Source: Linanthus parryae (lineage: Eukaryota; Streptophyta; Magnoliopsida; Ericales; Polemoniaceae). Taken from it: a stretch of DNA of 64,000 nucleotides. The position numbers and the translations under genes are program-made. The stretch is from NCBI GenBank assembly GCA_023055425.1, contig JALGPY010000005.1:81137495-81201494 (forward strand), in the 5' to 3' direction. Under the pieces are notes generated by a model. That model was given only the letters and a program-made list of their open reading frames with translations, did not search any database and had not been told where the DNA came from. Of this stretch, positions 32,079 through 43,894 are shown one piece after another (positions within the stretch are counted from its first letter, which is position 1; each line of letters starts with the position of its first letter).

Positions 32079-32237
32079 AGATATGAGAAGACCAAAGCCT
32101 TGATCCTTTCTTTCTATCTTTTCTTTTCTTCTTTTCTATTCTCAAGGCCTTGACATTCATTAGAAATTTCATTTTGTTAAGCTTTTAAAGACTCTGGGTA
32201 ATGATCCAACATTTCTTCACCTTTATTTGATTAAAGT

Positions 32238-32255
32238 CAAAAAGGGGGAGAAATT
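32238..32255 (+). other. Upstream purine tract of the SIRE-like element
   Basis: CAAAAAGGGGGAGAAATT lies 160 bp after the ORF and about 250 bp before the LTR start. The sister tract is at 6249-6265. Confidence 0.55.
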
Positions 32256-32493
32256 AATGATGGTTTTTGTGTTATTTTAGTGTTTGGATAATAAGTTTAG
32301 TTAATAAATAATATTTTGTGTTAATCAGGTGTGTTATGGTATTATCTGTGTTATTTGGGGGTTAACTGATTATATGTGTTGTGATAATGTTGTTTAACTG
32401 GTATTATTGTTTATTGTTTCTGCAAAATGATGATATCTAATTCTTAAAAGGAGTTGCAGGGATATTTACACAAGATTATGGGTTTTGTCTTTC

Positions 32494-32507
32494 ATCAAGG
32501 CGGAGAT
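32494..32507 (+). other. LTR-proximal polypurine tract of the SIRE-like element
   Basis: CATCAAGGCGGAGAT abuts the TGTTAACTT LTR start. SIRE-type elements usually have a CATCAAA..GGGGGAGAT tract at this point. Confidence 0.7.
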
Positions 32508-33484
32508 TGTTAACTTAAAGACTTCTGAGTATGTTTTGAGAAGTAACTATTTTGAATGATGAAAGACAAAGACAGAGTATTTCTGAGACTCCAATGCCTT
32601 GAGATACTGATCAGAGCTTCAAATCCTTAAAAGCAACTTTATTATGCTGAATGCTCTAACAATCTTTTGTTGCAGGTTGTATATCTGATAATTAAGATCA
32701 GAGATTTGCTGCAAATACGTATGTTATATATTATTTATATATCTAACACATTTTGCAGATATCTTGATCTGAGAGAATCAAAGATTCCTGGTTTCAACTT
32801 TGAAAGACTGTGAAGCATGTTAAGAGCTTCAAGGCTTTGAGATGTGCCTTGAGCTGCTGACAGCTTTACAATTTGATTCTTATTGCAGGGTTTGATCTTT
32901 ATTATTATGATTTTTTAATGACTTATAAAAGTATTAAACTAGCTTATCATGAGTTATATGTTTCAGAAGTTAATCAGATTATTTTTTTATTCACTTATCC
33001 AGCTTTTATTTAGAAACTCGACATCCAAACAAACTTAGGACTGTTATATTTCTGGATTTTGTTGTTGTTGTGTTTTAATGTTGTTGCAGGCTTGTTAAAC
33101 GTGCAAGTGCAATCTCAACAAACTCCAATGGATATATACGCAAAGCTGTTTGAATTATAGTTGGAAAAGGATGAGGATTTGCAAGAACTGCGATCCTATA
33201 ATCTCTCATTCAGATGCAGAGAGTGGATAAAGGACTGGTTTGAATTTTGAAAGATAGTGAGGCTTGCACAAAACTGAGAGAGGTGTGGAAAATTCGTGGA
33301 AGACCAGATATTCAAACACACATACATTCAGGCTTCAATTATAGCTTTCAGAAGATCAATCATTTCAGTACCCTGAAGAACACATCCAGGCCTTCACAAG
33401 CTTATTCTTATACTGTGTTCTTCATCTGTTTTGTAATCTGCTTATCTTTTGTATATTTAAAACCTCACTAAACCTAGCGGTTGG
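32508..33484 (+). repeat. 3' LTR of the SIRE-like element, truncated
   Basis: TGTTAACTTAAAGACTTC.. runs 977 bp until a copia LTR starts at 33485. The lost end should carry the C-rich block seen at 7619 and 53693. The first ~620 bp match 29051-29668. Confidence 0.8.
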
Positions 33485-34828
33485 TGTTGGAATAGATGCC
33501 CTAGAGGAAATCTAGTTTAGTATGAATTTATTTATGGCTAGAACATTCATTGTATTATTTATTGGATATTTAATATAATGAAGTCCTTAGATTTACAATG
33601 TGTCGTTGATCTTAAATTTCCCTAGTCCAGTATAATGATTAATGGGACAATCATCTATATACTAGTATGGGGTTGGATTGATATGGAGATATCATGATCC
33701 AATGGGCGTGCATTAAGGGTAATGTCGCACTGGATTGACCCATCTTCGAGAAGGCTACATACACGTTATGTTAAGTCACAAGCGCTTCTCGTGGTGCAAT
33801 GGTATTGTCATCCTTAGACATGAAGTCGCTAGATATTCTAGTTGTGGATTATTGTGATTTTTGTAGCGTTAAACGCTACACCGTAACTGGGTAGTTAGAA
33901 AGGCGTGTACCGGATACAATAAGAAGCAAGCTTAGAGATCGTAGTGGACATAGATAGAATTTGTCCCTCCCACATAATGGGAGCAAATATCCGAAGCCAC
34001 TCGAGGGATAGTGCTTATAGAATGTCTGACCAGACTCAAATAAATCAATATGGGATATTGATGTTATTTGCACGAATAAGGCTATTCCCATGGATTGAGA
34101 AAATATGGATTTGATATATGAGTGTGACTTGTATGTCTCGTGTCCAATCCGGATATAGAGACAAAGGGATGAGACAATTACTTGTACAAGTTTTTTCAAG
34201 ATGACTATTCTATTAGTTGGCTAGAATGGATTTTTTGCTAGAAACCGCTCCATGTTAGCAAATTGTTGCTACCAACTAGATAGAACCTATGGGGTCACAC
34301 GCTATATAGAGTTGAAATAGATTTGGGAATTAATTAATAAGATTAATTAATTAGAAGGATCACTTTGCAACACCTTGCAAAGTTAGTAGGACTATTTTGC
34401 AAGGAAGGGACTAAACCGAATTCTAGTAGAACTAGAATAGGTCCGTTAGGTAGTTGGCAAGGATTTGGTGGACTATATAAAGGACACTCCTTCCTTCCTT
34501 CCTTCCCACCATTACGACCTTATTGATCATAACATGATTGGGAGAGAACAATAATGAGAGAGCAAGCAAGCCAAAGAGGAGCCGCCGCCCCCTTTTGACC
34601 GCCGCCCGTCCCCGTCGGCCACAAGGTGGCCGAGACCTCCTTGTCTCGCCTCTTTTTGCGTGATTCTTCTTCCTCTTCCTCTTTCCGGGCTAGCACCAAG
34701 GATTGGAAGATCTAGAAATCAACTCTAGGCGTGGATCAACTATAGATAACGTGACAAAATTCGCGTTTGAAGTCATCAAAGGAGAAACCCTAAGGTGTGT
34801 TATTGATTTCTTCCCTTACCATCGTTAT
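33485..34828 (+). repeat. Copia LTR, plus strand, 3'-truncated
   Basis: It starts TGTTGGAATAGATGCC and follows the solo LTR at 42215 closely to ..CCTTACCATCGTTAT, about 90 bp short of the LTR end, where minus-strand copia pol begins. It carries a TATA box at 34474 and the perfect 17-bp palindrome GTAGCGTTAAACGCTAC (33863-33879). It belongs to the E-type LTR subfamily. Confidence 0.85.
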
Positions 34829-36053
34829 TTAGATCAAGGATATACAATTGATTAGACAAATGCGCACTACAATAGTGCATACTATCAAAATAAATGGAGC
34901 AACACTTGTCCTTTGTTGAAATAGAAAAACCCTTATCGTACAAACAAGAAACGGAAATAATGTTTCTGCTCATAGCAGGCACATAAAAGAAACTGTCTAA
35001 TTCAAAAATGAGTCCATAAGGAAAAGATAGATCATAAACGCCTAAAGCTAATACAACAACTTTTGCTCCATTCCCGACGCGCAGATCTATCTCCCCTTTA
35101 GCCAATCTTCTACTTCTTTTCAAATCCTGCACATTTCGATAAATGTGAGAACCACATCCAGTATCCAATACCCAAGATGAAGAAATAGAAAGATTGACTT
35201 CTATAACATAAATACCTGGTGGTGGTGGAATGACTATTCCAAGCTTCTTATCCTCCAGATATTTAGGGCAATTCCTCCTCCAGTGACCCGACTGGCTGCA
35301 GCAGTGACATTCACCTTTAGCCACGCCTCCACTAGGCTTTAGAGCTTCCTTGGATTTCGCAACTTTCTTGCACTTTCCTTTGGAAGTAGAGGCAAATCCT
35401 TTGCCCTTCTTCATATGCACCATCATTATGGCCTTGCCATTTCCTTTGTTAACTATCTGTTCCGCTGTCTTTAGCATGTTCAACAAGTCTGGCAGAGTCT
35501 TACTTATTTCGTTCATATTGTAGTTCATGATGAACTGATTATAAATGTCAGAAAGCGATTTCAAGACAAGATACGTTGCCAACTCTTGGCCAAGTGGTAA
35601 TCCCAGTCTCTCAAGGTTCTCAATGTACCCGATCATTCGGAGTACGTGAGGCCCTACTAGATTCCCCTCTGTGAGACTACTCTTCAATAGCGCTTTAGAC
35701 ACCTCATAGCGCTCATGCCTTGCCTGTTCCTGAAACAATTGTTTCAAGTGTATGATCATATAATAGGCTTCCATATTCTCGTGCTGCTTCTGAAGCTCAG
35801 GAGTCATGGTGCAAAGCATGAGGCAAGTCACTTCATTAGAATCATCAATATGTTTCTGACGTGCCCTCACATCCGCTAGAACAGATTAATCTTGTGGTGG
35901 GGCTGGAATTGGAGTGTCCAAGACGTACAACTTCTTTTCTTACTTGAGGACAATCCTTAAGTTTCTATACCAGTCAAGGAAATTCGTTCCAGACAGTTTA
36001 TTCCTCTCAAGGATAGATCGTAGGGATGAAGTCGATGCGTTGTTGTTTGCCAT
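34829..36053 (-). pseudogene. gag and protease of copia element C
   Basis: The ATG (36053-36051) begins MANNNASTSSLRSILERNKL. TAA at 35942-35940 replaces the Gln codon seen in element E (the same codon is TAA in A), and a second TAA occurs near 35889. From 35870 a 340-codon frame stays open to the junction: it contains LMLCTMTPELQKQHENMEAY, an intact zinc knuckle (CHCCSQSGHWRRNC, CX2CX4HX4C), and the protease D-T-G in VLDTGCGSHIYRN. The frame ends in the YILDLNN stretch at the rearrangement; the last few residues of the open frame come from the neighbouring LTR. This is the best-preserved gag/protease of the family in this window. Confidence 0.9.
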
Positions 36054-37683
36054 TTGGAATTTTACAAAACGAGAAATGTGAAATTTTAGTATTTTGAACA
36101 ATTTAACTATATTCAACAATGGCTAGGTCATCAAATATAGCTCCGACTATTTTTCTCGGATTAATAGCCCTCACCATTAATGCACAAAATATCATTATAT
36201 TTTCTAGTAGGTTGAAGATCCCTTTTTCACTTCTTCTTGAGCTTGCTTTGGCAAGTCACCCAAGAATAGGTTATGTAGGTAGGAACCATTCTAATTGCAT
36301 CCCTATGCAACTCTTGGTCCAGTTAGGTGAATAACTCTTTATTCTTTATCCCATGGATAACACCTAATTGTCATGCCTCTAGGCTCATCAATCCAATTGA
36401 GTCTTACACAGTTGCGTCTAACCTCTTGCTTCAACATACACACATTACTAGCTTGTGTCGTCCTCAACACATCATGGTAAATTAAAATAGCCTTGCTTTG
36501 GCAAGCCCGAGTTTTAATAAACCTTGATCACGAAGGGTGTTTTGGCAAGAGAAGGCAAAACACAATCTTTAATTAAGGGATTTAATTTTCTTAATTTGTT
36601 TGGTTGATCTAATAAACGTGATCTACTTATTTGGATTGGGCAATCCACAATAAAAGACCATCCTAGTTTACTATTATCTTGTTAACTTTTTGCTAGTATC
36701 GCCATAAACACAAAACTAAATAACAAGACATAAATAATAAACATCCACAAAATAAAATAAAATACACGTGGCATGGATATGGCCTCTAGACTAAGATATT
36801 ATCAAGCCAATGATAATATCCAATTGCCCTAAAGTGACAAGCTCATCTCCATGTGCTCCACCATAGCCGCGCGCCTAGGGGTGTCTTCTTTGTCTTTTGG
36901 CTTCTTTGGTTCTCCGGTCTTCTTCTCTATGCTCTTGTCTATCATCTAAATATTTCTAATTCTATCCTAACATATAGAATAAATAAATAATAAAAACCTC
37001 ACATGTCGAGGAGAAAAGACGACTCGCAGGCCGTAAAACCTAATTAATTATTACATTAATTTGATCATCTCGCAGGCCGTAAACCAAACCACAAAGCAAT
37101 AAAAATCCACAACCTAGGCCATATCCATCCACCATGCAACAAAGCACATAATACAGTTAAAACCAATTTTGAACGCGCTTGTTCAATTTTAATTGAATTG
37201 GGTAATTAGGGTTACAACGGTCCAAGGGGTCCAACCTAAGCTTAGGCCGAACCCCAAGGACAGCCGCCTGCCACGTGGGCCTGGCCCAAGGCCGGCCGCC
37301 CTATGTGACCCGCGACCTTGCATGACACGCAAGTAAGGGTAGGACGGCTAGGGTTTCGGCGCTAGCCTCATTCCCTTCTTAATTGTTTCCCATGTTTGTT
37401 TGTTTCCTTTATGTATATTTCCATAAACTTGTTTCCATAATTGAAAACTCCTTTTAAACTATGTGGCCATGAACCCTAATTTTTAAAGAACCCAATAATT
37501 CACATCCTATGTGATTAAACTCACCAATTTCTAACATCCAATGTTAAATTAGATCTTGTTTATATTGAATCAAATTCAATTTTCATCTACAATGCCAATT
37601 AATTTCAGTTTTCGCGTAATAATAACAATACAGTGTATAAACTGAAATCGTAACACACAAAATCATGTTATGCACTATGACCT
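36054..37683 (-). other. Leader of copia element C
   Basis: Minus-strand leader with the same landmarks as B: AGAAAATATAATGATATTTTGTG near the gag end, the TTGCCAAAGCAAG block, the two GGCCTGCGAG motifs (about 37023 and 37071), a GC-rich block near 37270-37300 and the AAACAAG segment near 37550. The short tandem repeat seen in B is reduced here to a few AAACAA-rich units near 37380-37440. Confidence 0.8.
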
Positions 37684-37699
37684 GTGGCTCTGATACCAC
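37684..37699 (-). other. Primer-binding site of copia element C
   Basis: The plus-strand text GTGGCTCTGATACCAC is the reverse complement of GTGGTATCAGAGCCAC, intact and next to the LTR end. Confidence 0.9.
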
Positions 37700-39130
37700 T
37701 GTTGGGTTTTGATGTAGTTAACGCAGCGGAATAACAAAATTTTAATCCTACTCAAAGCCCACCAAGGATCACGGGAAGAGACATCATAACATGATAAGGG
37801 ACATAGTATTTGTGTACCTTTGGTTCGGGAGATCACAAGAAGAATGGTGTCCTCGTCTCTACGGGTTATCCACGTCTAGAGGTGAGATCTAGCTTCTTTC
37901 TTCTCAATTTCTAGCTTGGACCGGAGGAAGAGGGAAGAAGAATCAAGCAACGAGGGACAAAGGAGGATTTCGACCCTCCTCTTTGGCGCCGACGGAAAGG
38001 GGGCGGACGGGCTTAGGGGGGCGGCCTCTAAGCTTGTCCTGCTCTCTCTCTTTTACTCTCTCCGACTCTCTTGTGTTATGTCTAATAACATTAAGTGGGA
38101 AGGATGCTAGAGTCTCCTTTATATAGTCCAACAACTCCTTGTTAACTACATAAAGGTCCCTCCTAGTTCTACATGAACTTGGATTAGTCCCTTCCTTGCA
38201 TATTACTGCTACTCAGTTTGCAAAGTGTTGCATAAGGATCCTTATTAATAATTAATCATATTAATTAATCCCAAATCTAGCTCTACTTTATGTGACGTGT
38301 GACCCCATAGGTTTCTACTTAGTTGGTAGCAACTTATTACTAACATGGAGCGGTGTCTAGCAACACATCCATGCCACCCAACTAATAGAAATAGTCATTG
38401 AGCCCGACAAACCTCTCGTGCCCAATATCTCATATTAAACTATCCCTTTGTCTCCATATCCGGATTGGACATGAGTCATAAATAGTCACACTCGTATATC
38501 CAATCAATAGTTCCTCGATCCTGGGAATATGCTTATGCCAGCAGATAACATCAGTATCTCCATATTGATTTATCTGAGTCTGGCCAGACATTCAATAAGC
38601 CTCATCCCTCGAGTGGCCGTGTATATTTGATCTCATTATGTGGGAGGGACAAATCCTCTCTACATCACTACAATCTCTAAGCTTTGTTCCTATCATGCCC
38701 GATAGCTATCTTTATGATTACCCAGTTACGGTGTAACGTTTGATAACATCAAAACACGATATTTCACAACTAGAGTATCTAGTGACTTCAAGTCTAAGGA
38801 TCACAATTATATTAGCACTACGAGAAGTGATTGTGACTTTAACATAATCTAACGTATCCTTCTCGTTGTGGGTCAATCCAGTATACCATTACTCCTAATG
38901 CATACCCATGTGTTAGACTTCATATCTCCATATCGATCTACACACATACTAGTCTATATCTGATCATCCTATTAATCAATATAGTGGACTAGGGATATTT
39001 AAGATAAACAACACATTGTATCTAAGGACTTCATTATAGTAAATATCACAATATATAATAAATGAATATTCAAGACAATAATAATGTTCATACTAAATAT
39101 TAGATTGCCTCTAGGGCATCTATTCTAACA
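37700..39130 (-). repeat. 5' LTR of copia element C
   Basis: 1431 bp. On the minus strand it starts TGTTAGAATAGATGCCCTAGAGGC at 39130 and ends ..AAAACCCAACA at 37700. A minus-strand TATA box (CTATATAAAGGAG) is at 38116-38127. Confidence 0.9.
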
Positions 39131-40682
39131 TATGACATACCGGCTGAGAGAACCTTTCCTCGAGATATTGTGTCCATGGGAGAAAACATGTTCAACTACA
39201 CCGAACAGGATCAATTTGTGGATTTATTCACCGGGTTTACAAATATTCAGGTCAGTTCTATACTTGCCAAGGAGATTTTCAATAATCTCCAGCAGTGCAT
39301 GAATAGGGAGGCCCAGTTCACAGACTGGATTTACTGTAGAAAGAAATGGATTAGGATCACCCCTGAGAGTATCCGAGAGAGTACGGGACTTGATTTGGTA
39401 TTGTATGACTGTCAATTTCACGAACTTAGGCGCCACCCTTCTGAGCAGCTTAGTGACCAAATCTTAAACACACTGTGTGCGGGTGTGCTTGGCGCTACAT
39501 GGCATTACCCCGAGCGGAGTCCTGCTTATAGGAAACTTCCTACCACTTTCCTGATTAGAGAGGCGAGATGGTGGACTGAGTGGGTCAACAACCGAATCGT
39601 GGGCATTAAGTACATGACCCGGATGTGACTATGATGTTGCACTTGTGGTGTATTGTTTGATGACGCGTGAGCCAGTCAGCCTTTAGGATATAATTTGTGA
39701 GTTTTTCCGAGAAAGGAGGGAGTCCAACAGTAGGAAGGGGTTGGATTTTTTGGGGATGCCGACCAAAGTGGCCCAGGACTATCTGGTGCCAATTCCTGGC
39801 GAGTTGAGGGATATCCGACCGGTTCAGGTACGAAAGTACCGAAAGATGAGATGTGCTTTGTAGGAGGCTCTGCATGGGCCTCCAGATTATGTCCAGGTGG
39901 ACGACGATGATGATGATGGTGCGCCGCCTCATGGTGGGGGTGATGACAGGCCGCCGCCACCTTCGCCGGCTGGTAGTGGTCAGGCTATTTTACCAGGTCC
40001 CGTTGACTGCCCCGGTCTTCCAGTTCCACTGAACCTAGGCAGACAGAGTATGACCACGGGCATCCCAGCGGAGGGGTTAGGCCCAGTTCTTTTGGTCGCC
40101 TGAAGAGGAATGAGCATAAGGAGTGGGTCAGAAAGAAAATTAAGGCTCAGGAAAAGATGTAGAACTACTTGGTGAGGACGGTCAAGAAAATTTCCCGGGG
40201 TCTTGGAAAGCTGTTTAAGACCCATAATCATATTTACCATGCTAACACCGTCACTCTGCGAGCTCATGAGGCAAGCCTCAATGAGATTCATAACAATATG
40301 CGTCGTAAGAAATTTAACGCCCTGACCCTCTATTCCAGTGATAGCTGTCCCAGCTGGACAATGGAAGATAGCAGGCCCTATGACAGCTTCTCTGGCCATA
40401 ACCCCACACTGAGCCCAGAACACGCAGACAATGTAGGTGACCCCGGCAGACCCGGTACCTAGTACCCACCTAGACAGCATGCAGACCCAGGGGCGAGCAG
40501 TGCCCATCCAGGTGCCAGCCATGCTGGTACAGCAGCAGCAGCAAGACAGGCTGCGAGGAAGAGACCCAGGGGGAGGAAGACTCTCGAACCTTCTCCTTAG
40601 CCGACTGACCAGTCTACTCAGGAGAACTCAGATTCTAGTCATAGGCCAGATAAGTAGAGTCGCGAGGACGCCCCACCTCTAG
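39131..40682 (+). pseudogene. Accessory ORF remnant of the Athila-like element
   Basis: From 39170 (ATG at 39176) a frame of about 150 codons reads MGENMFNYTEQDQFVDLF.., WIYCRKKWIRITPESIRE, FLIREARWWTEWVNNRIVG and ends at TGA 39626. Coding-like sequence continues in other frames: REPVSL then a stop, FLGMPTKVAQDYLVPI, a Pro/Gly/Asp-rich linker (DDDDDDGAPPHGGG), then RTVKKISRGLGKLFKTHNH (from 40172) and a Gln/Arg-rich end. Position downstream of where pol should be, and the W/R pattern, fit the extra ORF of Athila-type elements. I could not confirm the family. Confidence 0.55.
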
Positions 40683-42214
40683 TGTGGGGTTGGGAATCGT
40701 GTTCTCCTCCATAGTCTGCATATTTTGGTTCATTTCATTTTAATTTTTGAGTCAGCACGTTTTTTACTTTTGAGTCCAACCACCTATTCTTCTGACCTTG
40801 CATTAATACAAACAAATAAAATAAAATAGTAATAATAATAAATATAAAAATTAGAATTTTTTTGATAAAGGGAAATTAATAGGACTAAAACTGGGGAGAA
40901 TTCAGTAACTAAGTCTCCAACAGGAAGGAAAGTTGACGCCGAGGTGTAGGAGTTTTTTTTTTTTTCTGTGGATAATTAGATCCAGTGCGACCCAGAATTT
41001 TCCGGAAGGTTGTAGCCGGAGTTAGGAATCCGACTAGTTGCCACACCACCGTCACATAGGTACTCGACAACCTGCCTATGGGTACCGGCACGGCCACTGC
41101 GTTTTTCAGTGGAGTGTTTGTCTTATCACGGACCTCATGTTCTTTTTCTCATCCAGAGGTCCAAATAATTAGCCCATTTGCAGCCGTTTACCCCTTCATT
41201 CACAGCCACTGTAGCCTAGGAAGTCTTCTTTGTGACTTGCATCACTTGTTTAGTTGGCTAGCACTACGCGTTATGATAGAGGGAGTGAGTCTGGGAGGGT
41301 TTCAGATGGACGAGAGCTTCATATTAGATCAGTTTTGGACAGCTTGAGGGTGTGACAGGGTGAGTTAGAGGCGACATCATGAATTTTCAGGAGGTGAATC
41401 ACTACATTACACAGTGATCACATGAGGAGTAGTCGTGTGCGTGATGTCTTTTCCGCACATGATTCGGGTCTGGGTTTGTCAGGATAATTGGTGGTCGTGC
41501 CTATTTCTACATATTTGGTGATGAGGAGGTTTTGTGGGACTGCCACGTATTATCTGGACTACAGGGATCAGCGCTTAACGACTAATGTGGGGGTATTTCT
41601 GAAAGTCGCTGCTTTTTGCACCCCACAGATTGGATTCCGACACTATTCAGCTCAGCTAGTGCATATTTATTTTATAGTGTGTTCATATTTGTTTATTATC
41701 CATGTTTAAGAAAAAGAAAAAAAAAGGAAAAAAAGAAAGAAAAAAAAGAAAGAAAAAAAATATAAAAAGAGAAAAAAAGAGAGATGTACTCGTTGTTTAG
41801 TTATTTTCAGTTTCAGTTAATTAAGTAGAGCTGAGTAGGGGACACTGCTTAGACTACACACTGCTTCACAATTTATGTCGCGAGAACAGCGAATCAGCAC
41901 CAGGATTTCAGGGAATTGAGACACAGGGACTTAGTTGTTCTGGACAGTTTCCAGGAACTTGGTGAGGGGTGTGAGTTGGGAACAATGAGATGTCATAACA
42001 AGTAGGATTGGCCTGACCAGATATATATAAAAATACTAACTGTTTAGACTTAATATTCCCTGATGGTAAATAGCTCGGAAGGTAGGATAACTAGGGATTC
42101 GCTCTGGATACAGACGAAAGTAACAATAGTGGGAGCCAATGCTTATTTTCCACCCTGAGAAACAAACTTGCTCACCGATTTGCTTGTTAGTCGGTACTTC
42201 CTGGAGGTAGAGTG
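40683..42214 (+). other. 3' untranslated region of the Athila-like element, first part
   Basis: Non-coding. It contains an A/G-only stretch of about 80 bases (41707-41790, AAGAAAAAGAAAA-type), which is common in the 3' region of Athila/Tat elements, and ends in the gagtg duplicated by the solo LTR. Short ORFs (41078-41347, 41488-41709) have no recognisable domain. Confidence 0.6.
42210..42214. repeat. Target-site duplication gagtg, left
   Basis: GAGTG occurs here and at 43648-43652, exactly flanking the solo LTR. Confidence 0.9.
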
Positions 42215-43647
42215 TGTTGGAATAGATGCCCTACAGACAATCTAGTTTAGTATGAATTTGTTTATGGCTAGAAAATTCATTGTAGTATTTTTTGTTTGAT
42301 ATTTAATATAATGAAGTCCTTAGATTTACAATGTGTTGTTTATCTGAAATATCCTTAGTCCATTATAATGATTAATGGGACAATCATCTATAGACTGGTA
42401 TAGGGTTGGATTGATATGGAGATACCATGATCCAACACATAGGTGTGCATTAAGGGTAATGTCGCACTGGATTGACCCATCTCCGAGAAGGCTACATACA
42501 CGTTATGTTAAGTCACAAGTGCTTCTGTTGGTACAATGGTATTGTCATCCTTATACTTGAAGTCGCTAGATATTCTAGTTGTGGACTATTGTGATTTAGG
42601 TAGCGTTAAACGCTACAACGCAATTGGGTAGTTATAAAGGCGTGTACCGGGTGCAATAAGACGCAAGCTTAGAGAACGTAGTGGACGTATATAGAATTTT
42701 TCCCTCCCACATAACGGGAGAAAATATCCTAGGCCACTCTAGGGATAGTGCTTATAGAATGTCTGGCGAGACTCAAATAAATCAACATGGGATATTTATT
42801 TTATTTGCTCGGATAAGGCTATTCCCATGGATCGAGAAACTATGGATTGGATATACGATTGTGACTTGTACGTCTCGTGTCCAATCCGGATATAGAGACA
42901 AAGGGATGAGACAATTACTTGTACAAGGTTTGTCAAGATGACTATTCTATTAGTTGGCTAGAATGGATGTTTTGCTAGAAACCGCACCATATTAGCAAAT
43001 TGTTGCTACCAACTAGATAGAACCTATGGGGTCACACGCTATATAGAGTTGAGCTAGATTTGGGAATTAATTAACAGGATTAATTAATTAGAAGGATCAC
43101 TTTGCAACACCTTGCAAAGTTAGTAGGACTATTTTGCAAGGAAGGGACTAAATTGAATTCTAGTAGGACTAGAATAAGTCCTTTAGGTAGTTGGCAGGGA
43201 TTTGTTGGACTATATAAAGGACACTCCTTACTTCCTTCCCACACTTATGACCTTATTGATCATAACTTGAGTGGGAGAGAAAAAAAAGGAGAGAGCAAGC
43301 AAGCAAAGAGGAGCACGCCGCCCCCCTTTGCCGCCGCCCGTCCCCTTCGGACACAAGGAGGCCGAAACCTCCTTGTTTCGTCTCGTTTTGCGTGATTCTT
43401 CTTCCTCTTCCTCTTTCCGGGCTAGCACCAAGGATTGGAATATCTAGAAATCAACTCTAGGCATGGATCAACTATAGAGAACGTGACACAATTCGCGTTT
43501 GAAGTCATCAAAGGAGAAACCCTTAGGTGTGTTATTGATTTCTTCCCTTACCATCGTTATGTATCTTGGCTTGTGGTCCTTGGAGGGTTTTGCATGGGTT
43601 ATGATTGTTTGTGTTTCCGTTGCGCATCCATGAATGAAAACCCTACA
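42215..43647 (+). repeat. Solo LTR of the copia family
   Basis: 1433 bp from TGTTGGAATAGATGCCC to ..GAAAACCCTACA, with a 5-bp duplication on both sides and no internal sequence: a product of recombination between two LTRs of one element. It carries the TATA box (43211) and the palindrome GTAGCGTTAAACGCTAC (42600-42616). The LTR at 33485 is its closest relative here. Confidence 0.92.
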
Positions 43648-43894
43648 GAGTGATCATTGAAGGACACATGAGTTTTAATTCTAGAGATTGCTCGATCTCA
43701 ACCAAAAATATTTTTTTTTGTCATATTTTAGTTTGTTCATTCTTTTTCTTAGACAGTTGAATAGTTGAGTCTTCTGATCTATATCGTAAATATGTAGGAC
43801 GGGAAAGTATGCAATTGAAGTATGCAAAACGGGGTCTGCAAGGCAGTATGCAAAGGTCTGCTCGGTACGAGCAGAGTTTAATGTGGGGGTATTT
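43648..43894 (+). other. 3' end and polypurine tract of the Athila-like element
   Basis: The non-coding 3' end resumes after the solo LTR. AATGTGGGGGTATTT (43880-43894) abuts the 3' LTR and is the plus-strand primer site, of the form usual for Athila/Tat elements. Upstream is a GGTCTGC..TATGCAAAGGTCTGC repeat (43830-43862). Confidence 0.8.

Larger units (their letters stand above)
29051..33484 (+). mobile_element. Broken SIRE-like copia element inserted in the Athila-like gag
   Basis: It contains a 5' LTR start (29051), a deletion from within the 5' LTR to the end of RNase H, an accessory ORF, two purine tracts and a 3' LTR start (32508) cut by a copia LTR at 33485. The bases before it (ctgat) may be half of a target duplication; the partner was not found. 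All of gag, protease, integrase and RT are gone. Confidence 0.7.
34829..39130 (-). mobile_element. Copia element C, minus strand, 5' half only
   Basis: Reading right to left: 5' LTR (39130-37700), primer site, leader (37683-36054), gag, protease and the beginning of the gag-pre-integrase region, cut off at 34829. The rest of pol and the 3' LTR are missing. The bases after its LTR (tatga) do not match the sequence at its broken end. Confidence 0.85.

Noticed and set aside
39980..40522. 180-codon minus-strand ORF
   Set aside because: It overlaps the plus-strand Athila-like accessory ORF, whose frame (for example 40169-40462) looks like real coding. The minus-strand reading has no domain.
41707..41790. 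A/G-only tract as a possible functional PPT
   Set aside because: It lies more than 2 kb from the LTR and is low-complexity. The tract AATGTGGGGGTATTT at 43880 adjoins the LTR and fits better.
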